Shown here piece by piece: positions 18,979 through 28,597 of a stretch of DNA of 64,000 nt (its first letter is position 1; every line of letters starts with the position of its first letter). The stretch spans positions 186,001 through 250,000 of the forward strand of contig NZ_JACOFX010000003.1 in the NCBI RefSeq assembly GCF_014284125.1, in the 5' to 3' direction. Below the pieces are notes generated by a model that saw nothing but the letters and a program-made list of their open reading frames with translations, was not told where the DNA came from and ran no database searches. Origin of the DNA: Undibacterium umbellatum (lineage in GTDB: Bacteria; Pseudomonadota; Gammaproteobacteria; Burkholderiales; Burkholderiaceae_D). Both the position numbers and the translations under genes were made by a program.

Positions 18979-20919
18979 TCAGTGGAGCAGACCAGTGCTG
19001 GCCTTTTTGGCCTGCTCATCAGAGCCAAGCTGCTGGGCTTGCCAGATCAGGTCTTCAATTCCGCATTGTGGCTCGTATTCTGCCACTATTTGCAGCAACA
19101 GGGCGCGGATTTGCGCATAATCAAAGGCGATGCAGGCTGTATTCAATTCCTGCAACAGGGTATTCAGTTGATCCCAAGGCAATTCATTCTCTTGCGCCCG
19201 CATGATCAGCGGATGAGAAGTGCCTTCGACATTGTCGCCTATCAGCAGTTCTTCGTAGAGTTTTTCGCCAGGGCGCAAGCCTACATGCTGGATTTCTATG
19301 GTGCCATCTGGTGTCGTTTCACTCTTCACTTCCAGGCCACTCAGGTGCACCATGCGGCGTGCAAGGTCGATGATGCGCACAGGCTCGCCCATGTCGAGTA
19401 CAAACACATCACCACCTTCGCCCATGGCACCAGCCTGCAAGACCAGTTGCGCGGCTTCGGGTATGGTCATGAAATAACGGGTGATCTCGGGGTGGGTCAG
19501 GGTGATCGGGCCACCGGCCATGATCTGCTTGCGGAACAGTGGTACAACAGAACCGGATGAACCCAGCACATTGCCAAAGCGCACCATGCAAAAACGGGTA
19601 TGCTGCTGGCGGCGTGAGCAGGCTTGCAGTATCAGTTCTGCTAGGCGCTTGGTGGCACCCATGACATTGGTAGGGCGCACTGCCTTGTCGGTCGAGATAA
19701 GTACAAAATTTTTGACCTTTGCTGCCATCGCTGCCTGCGCTACCGACAGGGTGCCAAAGACATTATTGCGTATGCCTTCAGCCGGATTATGTTCTACCAG
19801 TGGCACATGCTTGTAGGCTGCGGCGTGGTACAGGGTTTCGACTTCGCAGGTGGTGAAGATGCGGTCCAGCTTGGCGCTGTCGAGTATCGAACCCAAAAAC
19901 GGCAGGATTTCCACATCCAGCTTCAGTTGCTGGCGCAGGCCAGTCAATTCTTGTTCTATTGCATACAGGGCGTATTCCGACATTTCCAGCAAGACCAGCT
20001 TGGTGGGGCGCTGGCGCAAGATCTGGCGGCATAGTTCAGAACCTATAGAGCCGCCAGCCCCGGTGACCATGACGCGCTTGCCGGTGATGCAGATGCTCAG
20101 CAGGCGGGCATCGGGTTCTACCTGGTCGCGGCCCAGCAAATCTTCTATCTCGACTTCGCGTATGTCCTGCAAGCGCAATTCGCCATTTACCAGGCTTTGT
20201 ATTGATGGCGTGACCTTGATCTTCAACTTAAGAGGTTCGAGCTGGTCGAGCACCTGCTTTTGCCGCGTCTTGCTGATGCTGGGCATGGCCAGCAAGATCT
20301 CGCGTATGTCATGACGTTCGGCCAAATCTTTTAATTGCTCGGGTGCGAAAACCTTGACGCCGCCTATGGTAGAGCCTTGTACTGATTTGCTGTCATCGAT
20401 AAAGGCCACGCAGACATATTCACCACCGGCACGCAAGGCCGTGGCCAGTTGCGCGCCCGCCTTGCCAGCGCCATAGATGGCGATACGGGTGGCGTTTTCT
20501 GTCATGTCAGCTTGCAGCAGCCAGGCCCTGGCCAAAAAGCGGCTGGCACCGACATACAGGATGGACCCTGCCCAGAAGAAACCAAACACTGCGCGCGACA
20601 GCGGTGTGATGTGCAGCATGACTGCAACAAAAGCCAGGAACAAGACCGACAGGCTGACACCTATCATCACCACGCTAATGATTTTCTGGTCGATGAAACG
20701 GATGACAGCGCGGTATAAACCTATGCGTATGAAGACCGGTATGGCAATCAAAGGTACAGAAACGATGAGCCAGAGGTAATGATTGAAGAGGCTGCCATTA
20801 AAAGTTTCATAGCGCAGCCAGATCGCCAGGATAAAGGTCAGCGGCAGACAAATTGCATCTGCAACAGCAGCAACTACCTGCTTTTGCAGACGCGGCAGAT
20901 TCAGCAGGGATTGCATCAT
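18979..20919 (-). CDS. Membrane-bound nucleotide-sugar 4,6-dehydratase (WbpM/CapD/PglF family)
   Basis: Expected to convert UDP-GlcNAc to the 4-keto-6-deoxy sugar at the inner membrane. The 646 residues start with four membrane helices (to about 135). A first Rossmann-like CoA-binding-type domain follows (IYGAGKAGAQLATAL), then the catalytic SDR domain with TGAGGSIGSELCRQIL. The catalytic segment is ISTDKAVRPTNVMGATKR, where the usual Tyr is replaced by Met as in this family. Together with the epimerase/reductase and small sugar transferase upstream it forms the WbpM-WbpV-WbpL type set for initiating an O-unit with QuiNAc or FucNAc. Confidence 0.92.
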   Translation of the reverse strand: MMQSLLNLPRLQKQVVAAVADAICLPLTFILAIWLRYETFNGSLFNHYLWLIVSVPLIAIPVFIRIGLYRAVIRFIDQKIISVVMIGVSLSVLFLAFVAVMLHITPLSRAVFGFFWAGSILYVGASRFLARAWLLQADMTENATRIAIYGAGKAGAQLATALRAGGEYVCVAFIDDSKSVQGSTIGGVKVFAPEQLKDLAERHDIREILLAMPSISKTRQKQVLDQLEPLKLKIKVTPSIQSLVNGELRLQDIREVEIEDLLGRDQVEPDARLLSICITGKRVMVTGAGGSIGSELCRQILRQRPTKLVLLEMSEYALYAIEQELTGLRQQLKLDVEILPFLGSILDSAKLDRIFTTCEVETLYHAAAYKHVPLVEHNPAEGIRNNVFGTLSVAQAAMAAKVKNFVLISTDKAVRPTNVMGATKRLAELILQACSRRQQHTRFCMVRFGNVLGSSGSVVPLFRKQIMAGGPITLTHPEITRYFMTIPEAAQLVLQAGAMGEGGDVFVLDMGEPVRIIDLARRMVHLSGLEVKSETTPDGTIEIQHVGLRPGEKLYEELLIGDNVEGTSHPLIMRAQENELPWDQLNTLLQELNTACIAFDYAQIRALLLQIVAEYEPQCGIEDLIWQAQQLGSDEQAKKASTGLLH

Positions 20920-20934
20920 ATTTGCCAGTCCTTA

Positions 20935-21498
20935 TTAATGTGTAACACCATCACGACGCACCACTTTGTAGAAGGTCAGGAACAAAATACGGATATCCAG
21001 CATGAAGGATTGATGCTGCAGGTAATATGCATCCAGGTCCACTTTGACAGGAATCGGTAGTTCATCCCTGCCATTGATTTGCGCCCAGCCTGTCAAGCCT
21101 GGCGGGATAGTATGTACTTGCTTTTCAGTGCGCAGGGCAATCAGATCATCCTGATTGTACAGGGCAGGGCGTGGGCCCACAAAACTCATGTCGCCACAGA
21201 GTATGCTCCACAATTGCGGCAATTCATCGAGGCTGGACTTGCGCAGGAACGAACCTATCGGTGTCAGGTATTGATCAGGATTGCTCAGCAGGTGGGTGGC
21301 AACTGCTGGTGTATCGATCAGCATGCTGCGAAACTTGGGCATCTTGAAGATGACATTATTGCGCCCGACCCGGTCAGACCAGTAGACGACAGGGCCGCGT
21401 GAGGTCAGCTTGACGCAGATGGCAACGATGATCAAAGGCAGTAACAAAAACAGGCTGGCTGTCAGGGCAAGGAAAAGATCGAAAAGACGCTTTAACAT
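20935..21498 (-). CDS. Initiating sugar-1-phosphate transferase to undecaprenyl phosphate
   Basis: Begins glycan assembly by moving a sugar phosphate from a UDP-sugar to the lipid carrier. The short (187 residue) PglC-like form has one N-terminal re-entrant/membrane helix (LFDLFLALTASLFLLLPLIIV) and the conserved KFRSM, SSLDELPQLW, GDMSFVGPRP and PGLTGWAQINGR motifs. I chose the ATG at 21498; a GTG two codons upstream (21504) is also possible. The gene follows the epimerase gene by about 10 bases. Confidence 0.92.
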   Translation of the reverse strand: MLKRLFDLFLALTASLFLLLPLIIVAICVKLTSRGPVVYWSDRVGRNNVIFKMPKFRSMLIDTPAVATHLLSNPDQYLTPIGSFLRKSSLDELPQLWSILCGDMSFVGPRPALYNQDDLIALRTEKQVHTIPPGLTGWAQINGRDELPIPVKVDLDAYYLQHQSFMLDIRILFLTFYKVVRRDGVTH

Positions 21499-21508
21499 AA
21501 TCACATAT

Positions 21509-22465
21509 TCATTCAGAGGGTAGTGCTGCAGCAGTAGCCTGCAAACCTTGTTCTACGGTATAGGGCGGTGACCAGGCCAGCAATTCCCTGGTCTTGCTGA
21601 TATCGACTTGCAATGACTGGCATAAACGGTCTGCGACACTACGCTTGCCTATGAGACCGGCAGCGAGTGTCAATAGGCTGGCCGGAAAAGGAAACAGCCG
21701 GGATTTCACCTGCAAGCCTTGCGCGCAAAGGCGGAATAATTCTGTCGTCGATAAATCCCTGCCATCGGATGCCATGAATATCTGGTTGCGTGCCGCTGGA
21801 TGCAAACGGCAATGCAGGATGAGATCGACCAGGTTACCCAGGTACACCAGACTGCGCTGGTTATGGATACTACCCAATGGCAAGGGCAGGCCACGGCGTA
21901 TACCTCGCAACATGCTCAGGAAATTGGCTTTGACGCCTGGCCCATAGACCAGGGGCGGGCGTATGATGGTGACAGCCATGCCAGTTTCTGCAGCGAGTTG
22001 CAGCAACGCCTGCTCGGCTTCCTGCTTGGAAATGCCATAGGCATCTTGCGGCAGCGGGGCATCATCGGCGCCAAAGGGATGACCAGGGGAGGTGGCTTCG
22101 CCATTCACCTTGACCGAACTCAGGTAAATAAATTGCTTCACGCCAGCAGTGGCAGCCTGGCGCGCCAGTTGCAGGCTGGCAGCGACATTCACGGCGCGGA
22201 ATTGCACCAAAGGGTCGCTGGCTGTCTCTTGCATGACGTGGACCCGCGCTGCACTATGGATGACGAGGTCCACCCCTTGAAGATGCACCGACCAGTCAGT
22301 GTCAGCTGCCATATCGCCGATGAGGGGATTGCGCATCTCTGCGGCCTGCCAGTCCAGGGAACGGCGAGTGGGGCAAATCAGGCTTGCGTCAGCAACCAGG
22401 CAGGCGCGGGCAAGAGCCTGGCCGACAAAGCCGCTGGCACCGGTCAACAAGATTGCTTGCTTCAT
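21509..22465 (-). CDS. NAD-dependent sugar epimerase/reductase (WbpV-like)
   Basis: A 318-residue extended SDR enzyme with N-terminal TGASGFVGQALAR and catalytic YGISKQEAE. It probably reduces or epimerises the 4-keto sugar made by the neighbouring dehydratase to UDP-QuiNAc or UDP-FucNAc. The exact stereochemistry cannot be read from sequence. The gene starts 3 bases after the upstream glycosyltransferase stop. Confidence 0.87.
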   Translation of the reverse strand: MKQAILLTGASGFVGQALARACLVADASLICPTRRSLDWQAAEMRNPLIGDMAADTDWSVHLQGVDLVIHSAARVHVMQETASDPLVQFRAVNVAASLQLARQAATAGVKQFIYLSSVKVNGEATSPGHPFGADDAPLPQDAYGISKQEAEQALLQLAAETGMAVTIIRPPLVYGPGVKANFLSMLRGIRRGLPLPLGSIHNQRSLVYLGNLVDLILHCRLHPAARNQIFMASDGRDLSTTELFRLCAQGLQVKSRLFPFPASLLTLAAGLIGKRSVADRLCQSLQVDISKTRELLAWSPPYTVEQGLQATAAALPSE

Positions 22466-22468
22466 ACT

Positions 22469-23260
22469 TTATTTAGGGGCCGACAGGTTGGACCGCCTGT
22501 CATAGACAAAATAGCGACGCGACAGAAATTTCAAAAAGCTGCGGAAAAACCAGCTGGCATGGCGGGATACCAGGTTGCGGTTTTTGTGGGCAGCAGTATG
22601 GGTGGCATGCAGTTGCGGATAAAAACGTATACCCTTGCCCAGCAATTGCTGGGAACGGTAGCAAATATCCACATCTTCAAAATACATGAAATAGCGGGTA
22701 TCAAAACCTTGTAGTGCCTGATAATGTTGTGCATCAAAAGCCAAGAAAGCACCAGAGGCCCAATCCACATGGCAGGCTTCTGTCATGCTTTTCTTGTCAT
22801 ATGGCTCGGACAGGGACCGCACCGCAACCATGCGCAGCAAGGAAATGGCATTCGGGAAGCGGCGTACATTCGCATCTACATGCAAGTGTTGTTCGTCACG
22901 GTAAAGATTGATGGTGGCGACCGGGAAGGCATCGCGCTGCATATTCTCTACCAGGGTAGTGATGGTGGTGGCGCTGATGGTAATGTCCGGGTTCATGACG
23001 ATGAAGCTGTCACCCTCGGCAAAACCTACGCTATTGCTGATCAGGTCAAACAGGTAATTATTGTTTTCGCCAAAGCCCAGGCCTGGCTTATCGTCTACGT
23101 AAGAAACGCCGTGTTGCAGGCAATAGGCCTTCAAAGCCGCGGATGGCTGGTTATCCTTGATCCATACATGCATGCCTGCGGCGGCATCGCGCAAGCCACC
23201 CATACCGCTTGCAATAAGCAGATTTTCATGGCCGTGACTGACGATTGCGACATGTATCAT
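22469..23260 (-). CDS. Family 2 glycosyltransferase, rhamnosyltransferase-like
   Basis: A 263-residue GT-A enzyme with an N-terminal nucleotide-binding strand (MIHVAIVSHG), the NPD metal/sugar-binding motif (IVMNPDITIS) and the downstream YFMYFEDVDICYR acidic motif of WbbL-type rhamnosyltransferases. Given the complete rml set upstream, transfer of L-rhamnose is the most likely role; the acceptor is unknown. Confidence 0.85.
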   Translation of the reverse strand: MIHVAIVSHGHENLLIASGMGGLRDAAAGMHVWIKDNQPSAALKAYCLQHGVSYVDDKPGLGFGENNNYLFDLISNSVGFAEGDSFIVMNPDITISATTITTLVENMQRDAFPVATINLYRDEQHLHVDANVRRFPNAISLLRMVAVRSLSEPYDKKSMTEACHVDWASGAFLAFDAQHYQALQGFDTRYFMYFEDVDICYRSQQLLGKGIRFYPQLHATHTAAHKNRNLVSRHASWFFRSFLKFLSRRYFVYDRRSNLSAPK

Positions 23261-23287
23261 AGTTTGCTAAGTGATGCTGCATAAGGT

Positions 23288-23359
23288 CTGGCAACTGAGC
23301 TGGCAACTAAGCTAGCAATGAGCTAGCAATTAAGCCTGGTGACTAAGCTGGCGACTTTG
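23288..23359. repeat. Degenerate 12-bp tandem repeat across a gene end
   Basis: Six units of 11-13 bp run head to tail: CTGGCAACTGAG, CTGGCAACTAAG, CTAGCAATGAG, CTAGCAATTAAG, CCTGGTGACTAAG, CTGGCGACTTTG. They cover the last nine residues and the stop codon of the minus-strand glycosyltransferase gene and continue into the spacer. Slippage could lengthen or shorten that protein's C-terminus. Confidence 0.65.
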
Positions 23360-24745
23360 TATCCAATACTTTAAAAATAATACGCCCAATTTCCAGTCAG
23401 GGAGGTTATGGATGGGCGGCGTGAACAATTTCCTTGTGTACCAGATTTTCTCATAGAAATCACAGTTTATAGGTGCAGGATTATGCCAGGGGGGTTGTTT
23501 TTCTTGCGCATTCACCATTTCGGCCTGGCTGATGCGCCTTGCGACTTGCTCTATATCGTGCACTTCCCTGATCTTTTGCAGTATCACAGTCTGCTCTATA
23601 CCTTTGCGTTGCTGGTGGCGCAGGTAATCGTCCATATCGTCCAGCAAGGCTTGTTGACTGCTGGATTTGAACAGGTCCGCCGGTGAATAACCATGCGCGC
23701 CGGTCAAGATGCCAAAGCTGGGCAAACCCTTGACCGCCATCTCCGGGAAGGCTGTGCCACCGGTCAGTGGGAAGCTATCCACGTAAACGCTGGCGTCGCG
23801 CATGCAAATCAAATAGTCTTGATAGGCCATGCGTTGATGGAAAATCGCTTGCGCGCCCATTTGCCGCGCAGGTTTCCACCACCACCAGTTGGTTTTCAGG
23901 TTGGGGCCTATGAGCATCAGCTTACGCCCCGTCCTGGCTTGCAGGCGTACTGCAAAGTCAGGGAAGGAATAGTCCCCACCTGGCTTGAATTTATAGGCAG
24001 AGCCAGCACTGGCGATATGACCCGTGGCATTTTCTGGCCGTGCGGTAGTGGCATCAGGCAACTTTAGCGGGATACCGGCAAACACGCATTTGTCATGGCT
24101 GCCACGCAGCTTGCTGAGTTCCCAGCCATAATAGCTGAGTTCCAGCACCACATCGGCCATGCCATGCCCATAAGAAAACACATGGTCGGCATGGTTGTAC
24201 ATGTAAATACGGGTGCCGCACAATTGCCTGGCCAGCCCTGCTGCAATGACAGCATCAATGTCGTAGGGGTGGATATGCAGCACCACAATTTTGTATTGTG
24301 AAAAATAATTGAGCAGTGTCTGTAGCTTTTCTTGCCTGTCGCTGGATTTGGGCATGCAGATACAGGGGTGGCCGGGTGTACTGAGTTTCGCCCAGGTAGC
24401 CGGCGGTGCTTTTTCCGTTACCAATACCGCAGAATCCTGCAGAGCCTGGCTGGCAATCAGGTGTTCTACCACGCGGGTATGGCCGCTGGCGGTGTAAGCC
24501 TGGCTCAGCACGTGCAGATAAGTTGCCTTGATTTCCTGTTGTGCAGGGGTTTTGAACAAGTGCTGGTAGCGTTGCAGCAGCGCCAGTTCCAGTGCGGGCA
24601 AGGCATATTGGCCCAGATCGTTTTTCCACAACAACTCACCCAGGGCGCGGGCGCGCCGCACGCAGGCATCCAGCTCACCTGCGGCCAGTACGCGGTCTAC
24701 GCAATCTTGTATGAAACTGGCCAGGGCGAGTTTAGCGGTAGGCAT
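23330..24745 (-). CDS. Putative GT-B glycosyltransferase of the polysaccharide cluster
   Basis: A 471-residue soluble protein whose family I do not recognise with certainty. An N-terminal helical region (about 1-120) precedes a segment like a glycosyltransferase domain: YKIVVLHIHPYDIDAVIAAG, then IYMYNHADHVFSYG, then RKLMLIGPN. It ends with YVDSFPLTGGTAFPEMAVKG, like the acceptor/nucleotide-sugar loop of HMW1C- or O-GlcNAc-transferase-like enzymes. The position between wzx and a GT2 gene supports sugar transfer. It overlaps wzx by 14 bases. The C-terminal end is encoded by a tandem repeat. Confidence 0.65.
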   Translation of the reverse strand: MPTAKLALASFIQDCVDRVLAAGELDACVRRARALGELLWKNDLGQYALPALELALLQRYQHLFKTPAQQEIKATYLHVLSQAYTASGHTRVVEHLIASQALQDSAVLVTEKAPPATWAKLSTPGHPCICMPKSSDRQEKLQTLLNYFSQYKIVVLHIHPYDIDAVIAAGLARQLCGTRIYMYNHADHVFSYGHGMADVVLELSYYGWELSKLRGSHDKCVFAGIPLKLPDATTARPENATGHIASAGSAYKFKPGGDYSFPDFAVRLQARTGRKLMLIGPNLKTNWWWWKPARQMGAQAIFHQRMAYQDYLICMRDASVYVDSFPLTGGTAFPEMAVKGLPSFGILTGAHGYSPADLFKSSSQQALLDDMDDYLRHQQRKGIEQTVILQKIREVHDIEQVARRISQAEMVNAQEKQPPWHNPAPINCDFYEKIWYTRKLFTPPIHNLPDWKLGVLFLKYWIQSRQLSHQA

Positions 24746-25979
24746 ATTTTTTCAAAATCCAGGCGATACATGCCCAATACAAGACATAGTTAATACAAAA
24801 AGCAATCACTGTACCCTGCAAACCAAATGCCGGGGTCAACAGATAGGTCAGCACTACCAGCGACAGGCTGAAGACTATTTCAGTAATCACATAGGGCCTG
24901 GTCAACGCCCGGCCCAGCATCACAAAGCCCAGCACCCAGCTACCTATCTTGATAAAGTCACCCACCAGTTGCCAGGCCAGTAGTTGCAACATGGGTCGGA
25001 ATTCTTCAGTGAAGACCAGCCACAGCATGAGGTCACGCAAAACATAGACCATGACCGCACCCAGCGCAGTCAAAGGCAAGACAAAACGATATACGCGGGC
25101 GATTTCTTTTTTCAGTTCCGCCGCTGCCTTGATTTCTGCCAGGCGTGGCAGGTAATATACGGTCAGCGTGGTAGTGATCAGCATCAGGTAGATATCGCTG
25201 ATGCGTGTCACCGCCTGCCAGTAGCCAGCCTCTTGCCAACCAAAATCCTGTACCAGATGATCACGTATCAGCATCTGGCTCAGAGGCACGACGGTGGCGG
25301 TGACGACGGCCATCAGTGCATACGCCCCCAGTTTGCGCAGCATGGCGCGGTCGGTTGTAGCAAACAACATGCTGAAGCTGAACCACTTGCTGCGCAGGCA
25401 AAGCGCCAGAGTGATGATGGCGACGAAAGATTGATTCACTGCCAGCGCTACCAGCGCACCATACAAGCCCCAGACGCTGGCCAGCAACCAGGTGATCATC
25501 AAGGTGACGATGCTGGTGGCAATATTGGCAGCGACATAGGCGGCGACTGCTTTTTTGCCATTCAGGATTGCCAGCAACAGCGTATTCAACACAAACAACA
25601 CCAGGCTGGCCGCCAGCCACAAGAAGACGCTGCCATACTGCGCATCTTTTAATAGCAGCAGCGCCAGTTGCTGATGAAATAGGGCAATGACAGCAGAAGT
25701 CGCCAGTGAGCAATACAATGAGATACGCGCCGCGCTGGCCCATACTCTTTGCAGGGCGGTGGCATCGTCGCCGTGTTCAGCCGTGTACTTGGTCACGCCT
25801 GTGGAAATCGCGCCACTGGCAAATGACAAGATCATGGTTACGGCATTCTGGAACTGGCCTATGACAGCATATCCGCCTGGCCCCACATACACGGCCAGCA
25901 ATTTGTTCAGGCCCAGCATGGTCAGCATCCTGATCATGACTGCAATCGCATTTAACAGGCTGGTGCGTACAAGTGTCAT
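24732..25979 (-). CDS. wzx: O-unit flippase (Wzx/WzxE-like)
   Basis: A 415-residue polytopic inner-membrane protein with about ten to twelve hydrophobic helices. The N-terminal MTLVRTSLLNAIAVMIRM, and GPGGYAVIGQFQNAV and SFASGAISTGVTKY further in, are features of the WzxE-type MATE-like flippases. It should move the undecaprenyl-linked oligosaccharide across the membrane. It sits between fdtB and a glycosyltransferase gene. No polymerase (Wzy) gene is present beside it. Confidence 0.88.
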   Translation of the reverse strand: MTLVRTSLLNAIAVMIRMLTMLGLNKLLAVYVGPGGYAVIGQFQNAVTMILSFASGAISTGVTKYTAEHGDDATALQRVWASAARISLYCSLATSAVIALFHQQLALLLLKDAQYGSVFLWLAASLVLFVLNTLLLAILNGKKAVAAYVAANIATSIVTLMITWLLASVWGLYGALVALAVNQSFVAIITLALCLRSKWFSFSMLFATTDRAMLRKLGAYALMAVVTATVVPLSQMLIRDHLVQDFGWQEAGYWQAVTRISDIYLMLITTTLTVYYLPRLAEIKAAAELKKEIARVYRFVLPLTALGAVMVYVLRDLMLWLVFTEEFRPMLQLLAWQLVGDFIKIGSWVLGFVMLGRALTRPYVITEIVFSLSLVVLTYLLTPAFGLQGTVIAFCINYVLYWACIAWILKKYAYR

Positions 25980-25981
25980 TG

Positions 25982-27124
25982 TCAGCGAGTTGGTGCAGTT
26001 GAAGCAGCTTGCAGGACGAAATCGCGCACGGCTGCAATGACGCGGCTGACATCTTCTGGTGCAAGATAAGGATCTAGCGGCAGGCTCAGTTCTTCTGCAT
26101 GGATTTGTTCAGACAGCGGGAAGCTGCCCATACCCAGTTGCAATTCAGCATATGCTGGTTGCAGATGTGGCGGGATAGGGTAGTGCACCAGGCTGCCTAT
26201 GCCAGCATCCTGCAAGTGTTTTTGCAGGGCATCACGTTTGGCATGACGCACGGCATAGATATGCCATACCGGTTCAGACCACTCAGGAACAAATGGTATC
26301 ACCAGGCCAGGCAAGTCTTTCAAACCTTCCTGATATTGTTGCGCCAGTGCGCGGCGCTGTATATTCCAGCCATCGAGCCTGTGCAGTTTTACCCGCAGCA
26401 AAGCTGCCTGTAATTCATCAAGGCGAGAGTTATAGCCTTTGACTTCGTTATGATATTTGATTTGCGAACCATAATTGCGCAAGACTTTTAATTGCTTGGC
26501 CAATTCTGCATCATTGGTGGTGACACCACCAGCATCCCCCAGCGCACCCAGGTTCTTGCCGGGATAAAAACTATGCGCAGCAGCATCACCCAGGCCACCA
26601 GAGACGCGCCCTTTATATGTTGCACCATGCGATTGCGCCGCATCTTCGATGACCTTCAAACCATGCTCATGGGCGATGGCGAGAATTGGGTCCATATCCG
26701 CGATTTGCCCATACAGATGCACGACCATGATGGCCTTGGTCCTGGGAGTAATGGCGGCGGCGATTTTTGCAGGATCCATATTGTAAGTAGCCAGGTCAGG
26801 CTCTACCGCAACAGGCGTTGCTCCCGCATACGACACCGCCAGCCAACTGGCGATGTAAGTGTTGGAAGGCACGATCACTTCATCGCCCTCACCTATGCCA
26901 TAAGCACGCAAGATCAGGTGCAGCGCATCCATGCCATTACCGACACCGACGCAATGCTGGCTGCCACAATACGCAGCATATTCAGCTTCAAAGGCTTCCA
27001 GCTGCTTGCCCTGGATAAACCAGCCGCTATCCAGCACTTCATTAAAAGCCTGGTTCAGCTCCGCACGCAAATCCTGATGCTGAGGCTTGAGTTCCAGATA
27101 AGGTAAAGATTTCATGTTATCCAT
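25982..27124 (-). CDS. fdtB: PLP-dependent sugar 3-aminotransferase (FdtB-like, DegT/DnrJ family)
   Basis: Expected to aminate dTDP-6-deoxy-hex-3-ulose at C3, giving dTDP-3-amino-3,6-dideoxyhexose. The 380 residues show [12 protein letters not shown], the PLP-contact [11 protein letters not shown] and the Schiff-base lysine in [15 protein letters not shown], all typical of the VioA/FdtB/QdtB group. The identity rests on the adjacent ketoisomerase gene. The start at 27124 lacks a clear ribosome-binding site; an ATG three codons later is an alternative. A 106-base gap with a dispersed repeat separates it from fdtA. Confidence 0.88.
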   Translation of the reverse strand: MDNMKSLPYLELKPQHQDLRAELNQAFNEVLDSGWFIQGKQLEAFEAEYAAYCGSQHCVGVGNGMDALHLILRAYGIGEGDEVIVPSNTYIASWLAVSYAGATPVAVEPDLATYNMDPAKIAAAITPRTKAIMVVHLYGQIADMDPILAIAHEHGLKVIEDAAQSHGATYKGRVSGGLGDAAAHSFYPGKNLGALGDAGGVTTNDAELAKQLKVLRNYGSQIKYHNEVKGYNSRLDELQAALLRVKLHRLDGWNIQRRALAQQYQEGLKDLPGLVIPFVPEWSEPVWHIYAVRHAKRDALQKHLQDAGIGSLVHYPIPPHLQPAYAELQLGMGSFPLSEQIHAEELSLPLDPYLAPEDVSRVIAAVRDFVLQAASTAPTR

Positions 27125-27138
27125 TCGTTCAAAAGAAT

Positions 27139-27209
27139 GGAGACACAGAGAGTTCGCATGGACTTTCTCACATGTTTTCCTCTGTGACTCTGTGTCTCTG
27201 TGGTGAGAG
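27139..27209. repeat. CACAGAGACAC dispersed repeat, copy B
   Basis: GGAGACACAGAGAG (27139-27152) faces CTCTGTGACTCTGTGTCTC (27180-27198), followed by TGTGGTGAGAG. The right arm is nearly the same as that of copy A (17439-17558). It fills the gap between fdtA and fdtB and may carry a promoter or disturb operon readthrough. Confidence 0.65.
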
Positions 27210-27230
27210 GTTTTTTTGTGATTTACTAAT

Positions 27231-27632
27231 TCAGGTGGTTTCTATGAACTTCAAAAACTCATCATACTTGCGCAAATAATCTGCCTCGTCATAGTGCTGG
27301 TCAGCAAACACCAGCAAGACACAATCTTCCGTGAAATTTTTCATTTCATGCCAGATGCGCGTGCCTATGTAGACGCCTTTGGCCGGTGAATCAAGTTCGA
27401 GTTCGACGCGTTCTTTACCATCATCAAACACCATGGTGCAAGAACCGCGTACGGCAACAGCCACTTGCTGCAAGGTCTTGTGCGCATGAAAGCCGCGCTC
27501 TACGCCTTCCAGTGTGCCAAAAATATAGTAAACCCTGGCGATGGAAAAGGGGATGTCCTGATTAGCCTCGACGGCGACGAGGCTGCCGCGCTCATCACCG
27601 AGCACGCGCATGGGTATCATTTGCAATTTCAC
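27231..27632 (-). CDS. fdtA: dTDP-4-keto-6-deoxyglucose 3,4-ketoisomerase (FdtA/QdtA family cupin)
   Basis: Shifts the keto group of dTDP-4-keto-6-deoxyglucose (made by RmlB) to C3. The 133-residue single cupin has the family [10 protein letters not shown] motif (catalytic His pair), WHEMKNF and the terminal [19 protein letters not shown]. Whether the product has D-xylo (FdtA) or D-ribo (QdtA) configuration cannot be decided by eye. The gene overlaps rmlD by 4 bases. Confidence 0.88.
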   Translation of the reverse strand: MKLQMIPMRVLGDERGSLVAVEANQDIPFSIARVYYIFGTLEGVERGFHAHKTLQQVAVAVRGSCTMVFDDGKERVELELDSPAKGVYIGTRIWHEMKNFTEDCVLLVFADQHYDEADYLRKYDEFLKFIETT

Positions 27633-28597
27633 TTGGCCTGACCTTGAGCTTGAGTTGTTGAATTTAGTGGTGCAGACGCAGCAGCCTGCACACTTTGCAT
27701 GCAGGCATCCAGGGTGCTGCGCCAGTCTGGTATGGACAATCCAAATGCAGCCTGCAATTTTTCTGTACTCAATAAAGAGTTATGCGGGCGACGCGCGGGT
27801 ACAGGATATTCACTGGCTGGTATGCCACTGATCTGCGGCGCAGCCTTGCCCAGTTTGTTTTGCTGGTCCGCTAATTCTATGATGGCCGTGGCAAAGGCAA
27901 ACCAGTTAGTTTTGCCTGAGGCGCTGAAGTGATACACACCACCAAATTGCTGCCACCAGGCCGCCGCATCTTGTGGTTGCTGCAATTGTGCCAGTATCTC
28001 GCAGGTAGCCGCAGCCAGCCAGTCGGCCGAATTGGGCGTACCCCACTGGTCATTGACCACGCGCAACTGATCGCGTTCACGCGCCAGCTTCAGCATGGTC
28101 AGGAAAAAATTCTTGCCAAAGTTTGAGTACACCCAACTGGTGCGCAAGATCAGATGCTGACAGCCACTGGCAACAATGGCCTGTTCGCCAGCCAGCTTGG
28201 TTTTACCATATACATTCAAGGGACCCGTCGCATCAGCTTCTGTGTAGGCTTGCCAGTTTCCTTCAGCATCTGACTTGTCACCTGAGAAGACATAATCCGT
28301 TGAATAATGGATCAGGCCAGCGCCAAGCTTGCGTGCTTCTTCTGCCATGATGGCGGGTGCAATCGCATTGATGGCATGGGCTTTTTCTGCCTCGCTCTCG
28401 GCCAGATCTACTGCTGTATAAGCAGCCGGATTGATGATCAGGTCAGGCTTGAAGTCCGTGATGCACTGGCGCAATTGCGTGGCATTGCTCAAATCCAGTT
28501 CTGCTCTTTGCGGCGCATGCACTATTGCTGTTGCAGGCAAGTGTGACAGGAGGGCATGGCCCAGTTGTCCACTCGTGCCTGTCAATAATATCCTCAT
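27629..28597 (-). CDS. rmlD: dTDP-4-dehydrorhamnose reductase
   Basis: Last step of dTDP-L-rhamnose synthesis, NAD(P)H-dependent. The 322-residue SDR protein has GTSGQLGHALL, the substrate-binding DLIINPAAYTAVD, the HYSTDYVFSG segment and catalytic YGKTKLAGE. It is slightly longer than usual because of a Ser/Ala/Gln-rich C-terminal tail. It overlaps rmlC and fdtA by 4 bases each, indicating a tightly coupled operon. Confidence 0.95.
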   Translation of the reverse strand: MRILLTGTSGQLGHALLSHLPATAIVHAPQRAELDLSNATQLRQCITDFKPDLIINPAAYTAVDLAESEAEKAHAINAIAPAIMAEEARKLGAGLIHYSTDYVFSGDKSDAEGNWQAYTEADATGPLNVYGKTKLAGEQAIVASGCQHLILRTSWVYSNFGKNFFLTMLKLARERDQLRVVNDQWGTPNSADWLAAATCEILAQLQQPQDAAAWWQQFGGVYHFSASGKTNWFAFATAIIELADQQNKLGKAAPQISGIPASEYPVPARRPHNSLLSTEKLQAAFGLSIPDWRSTLDACMQSVQAAASAPLNSTTQAQGQAK

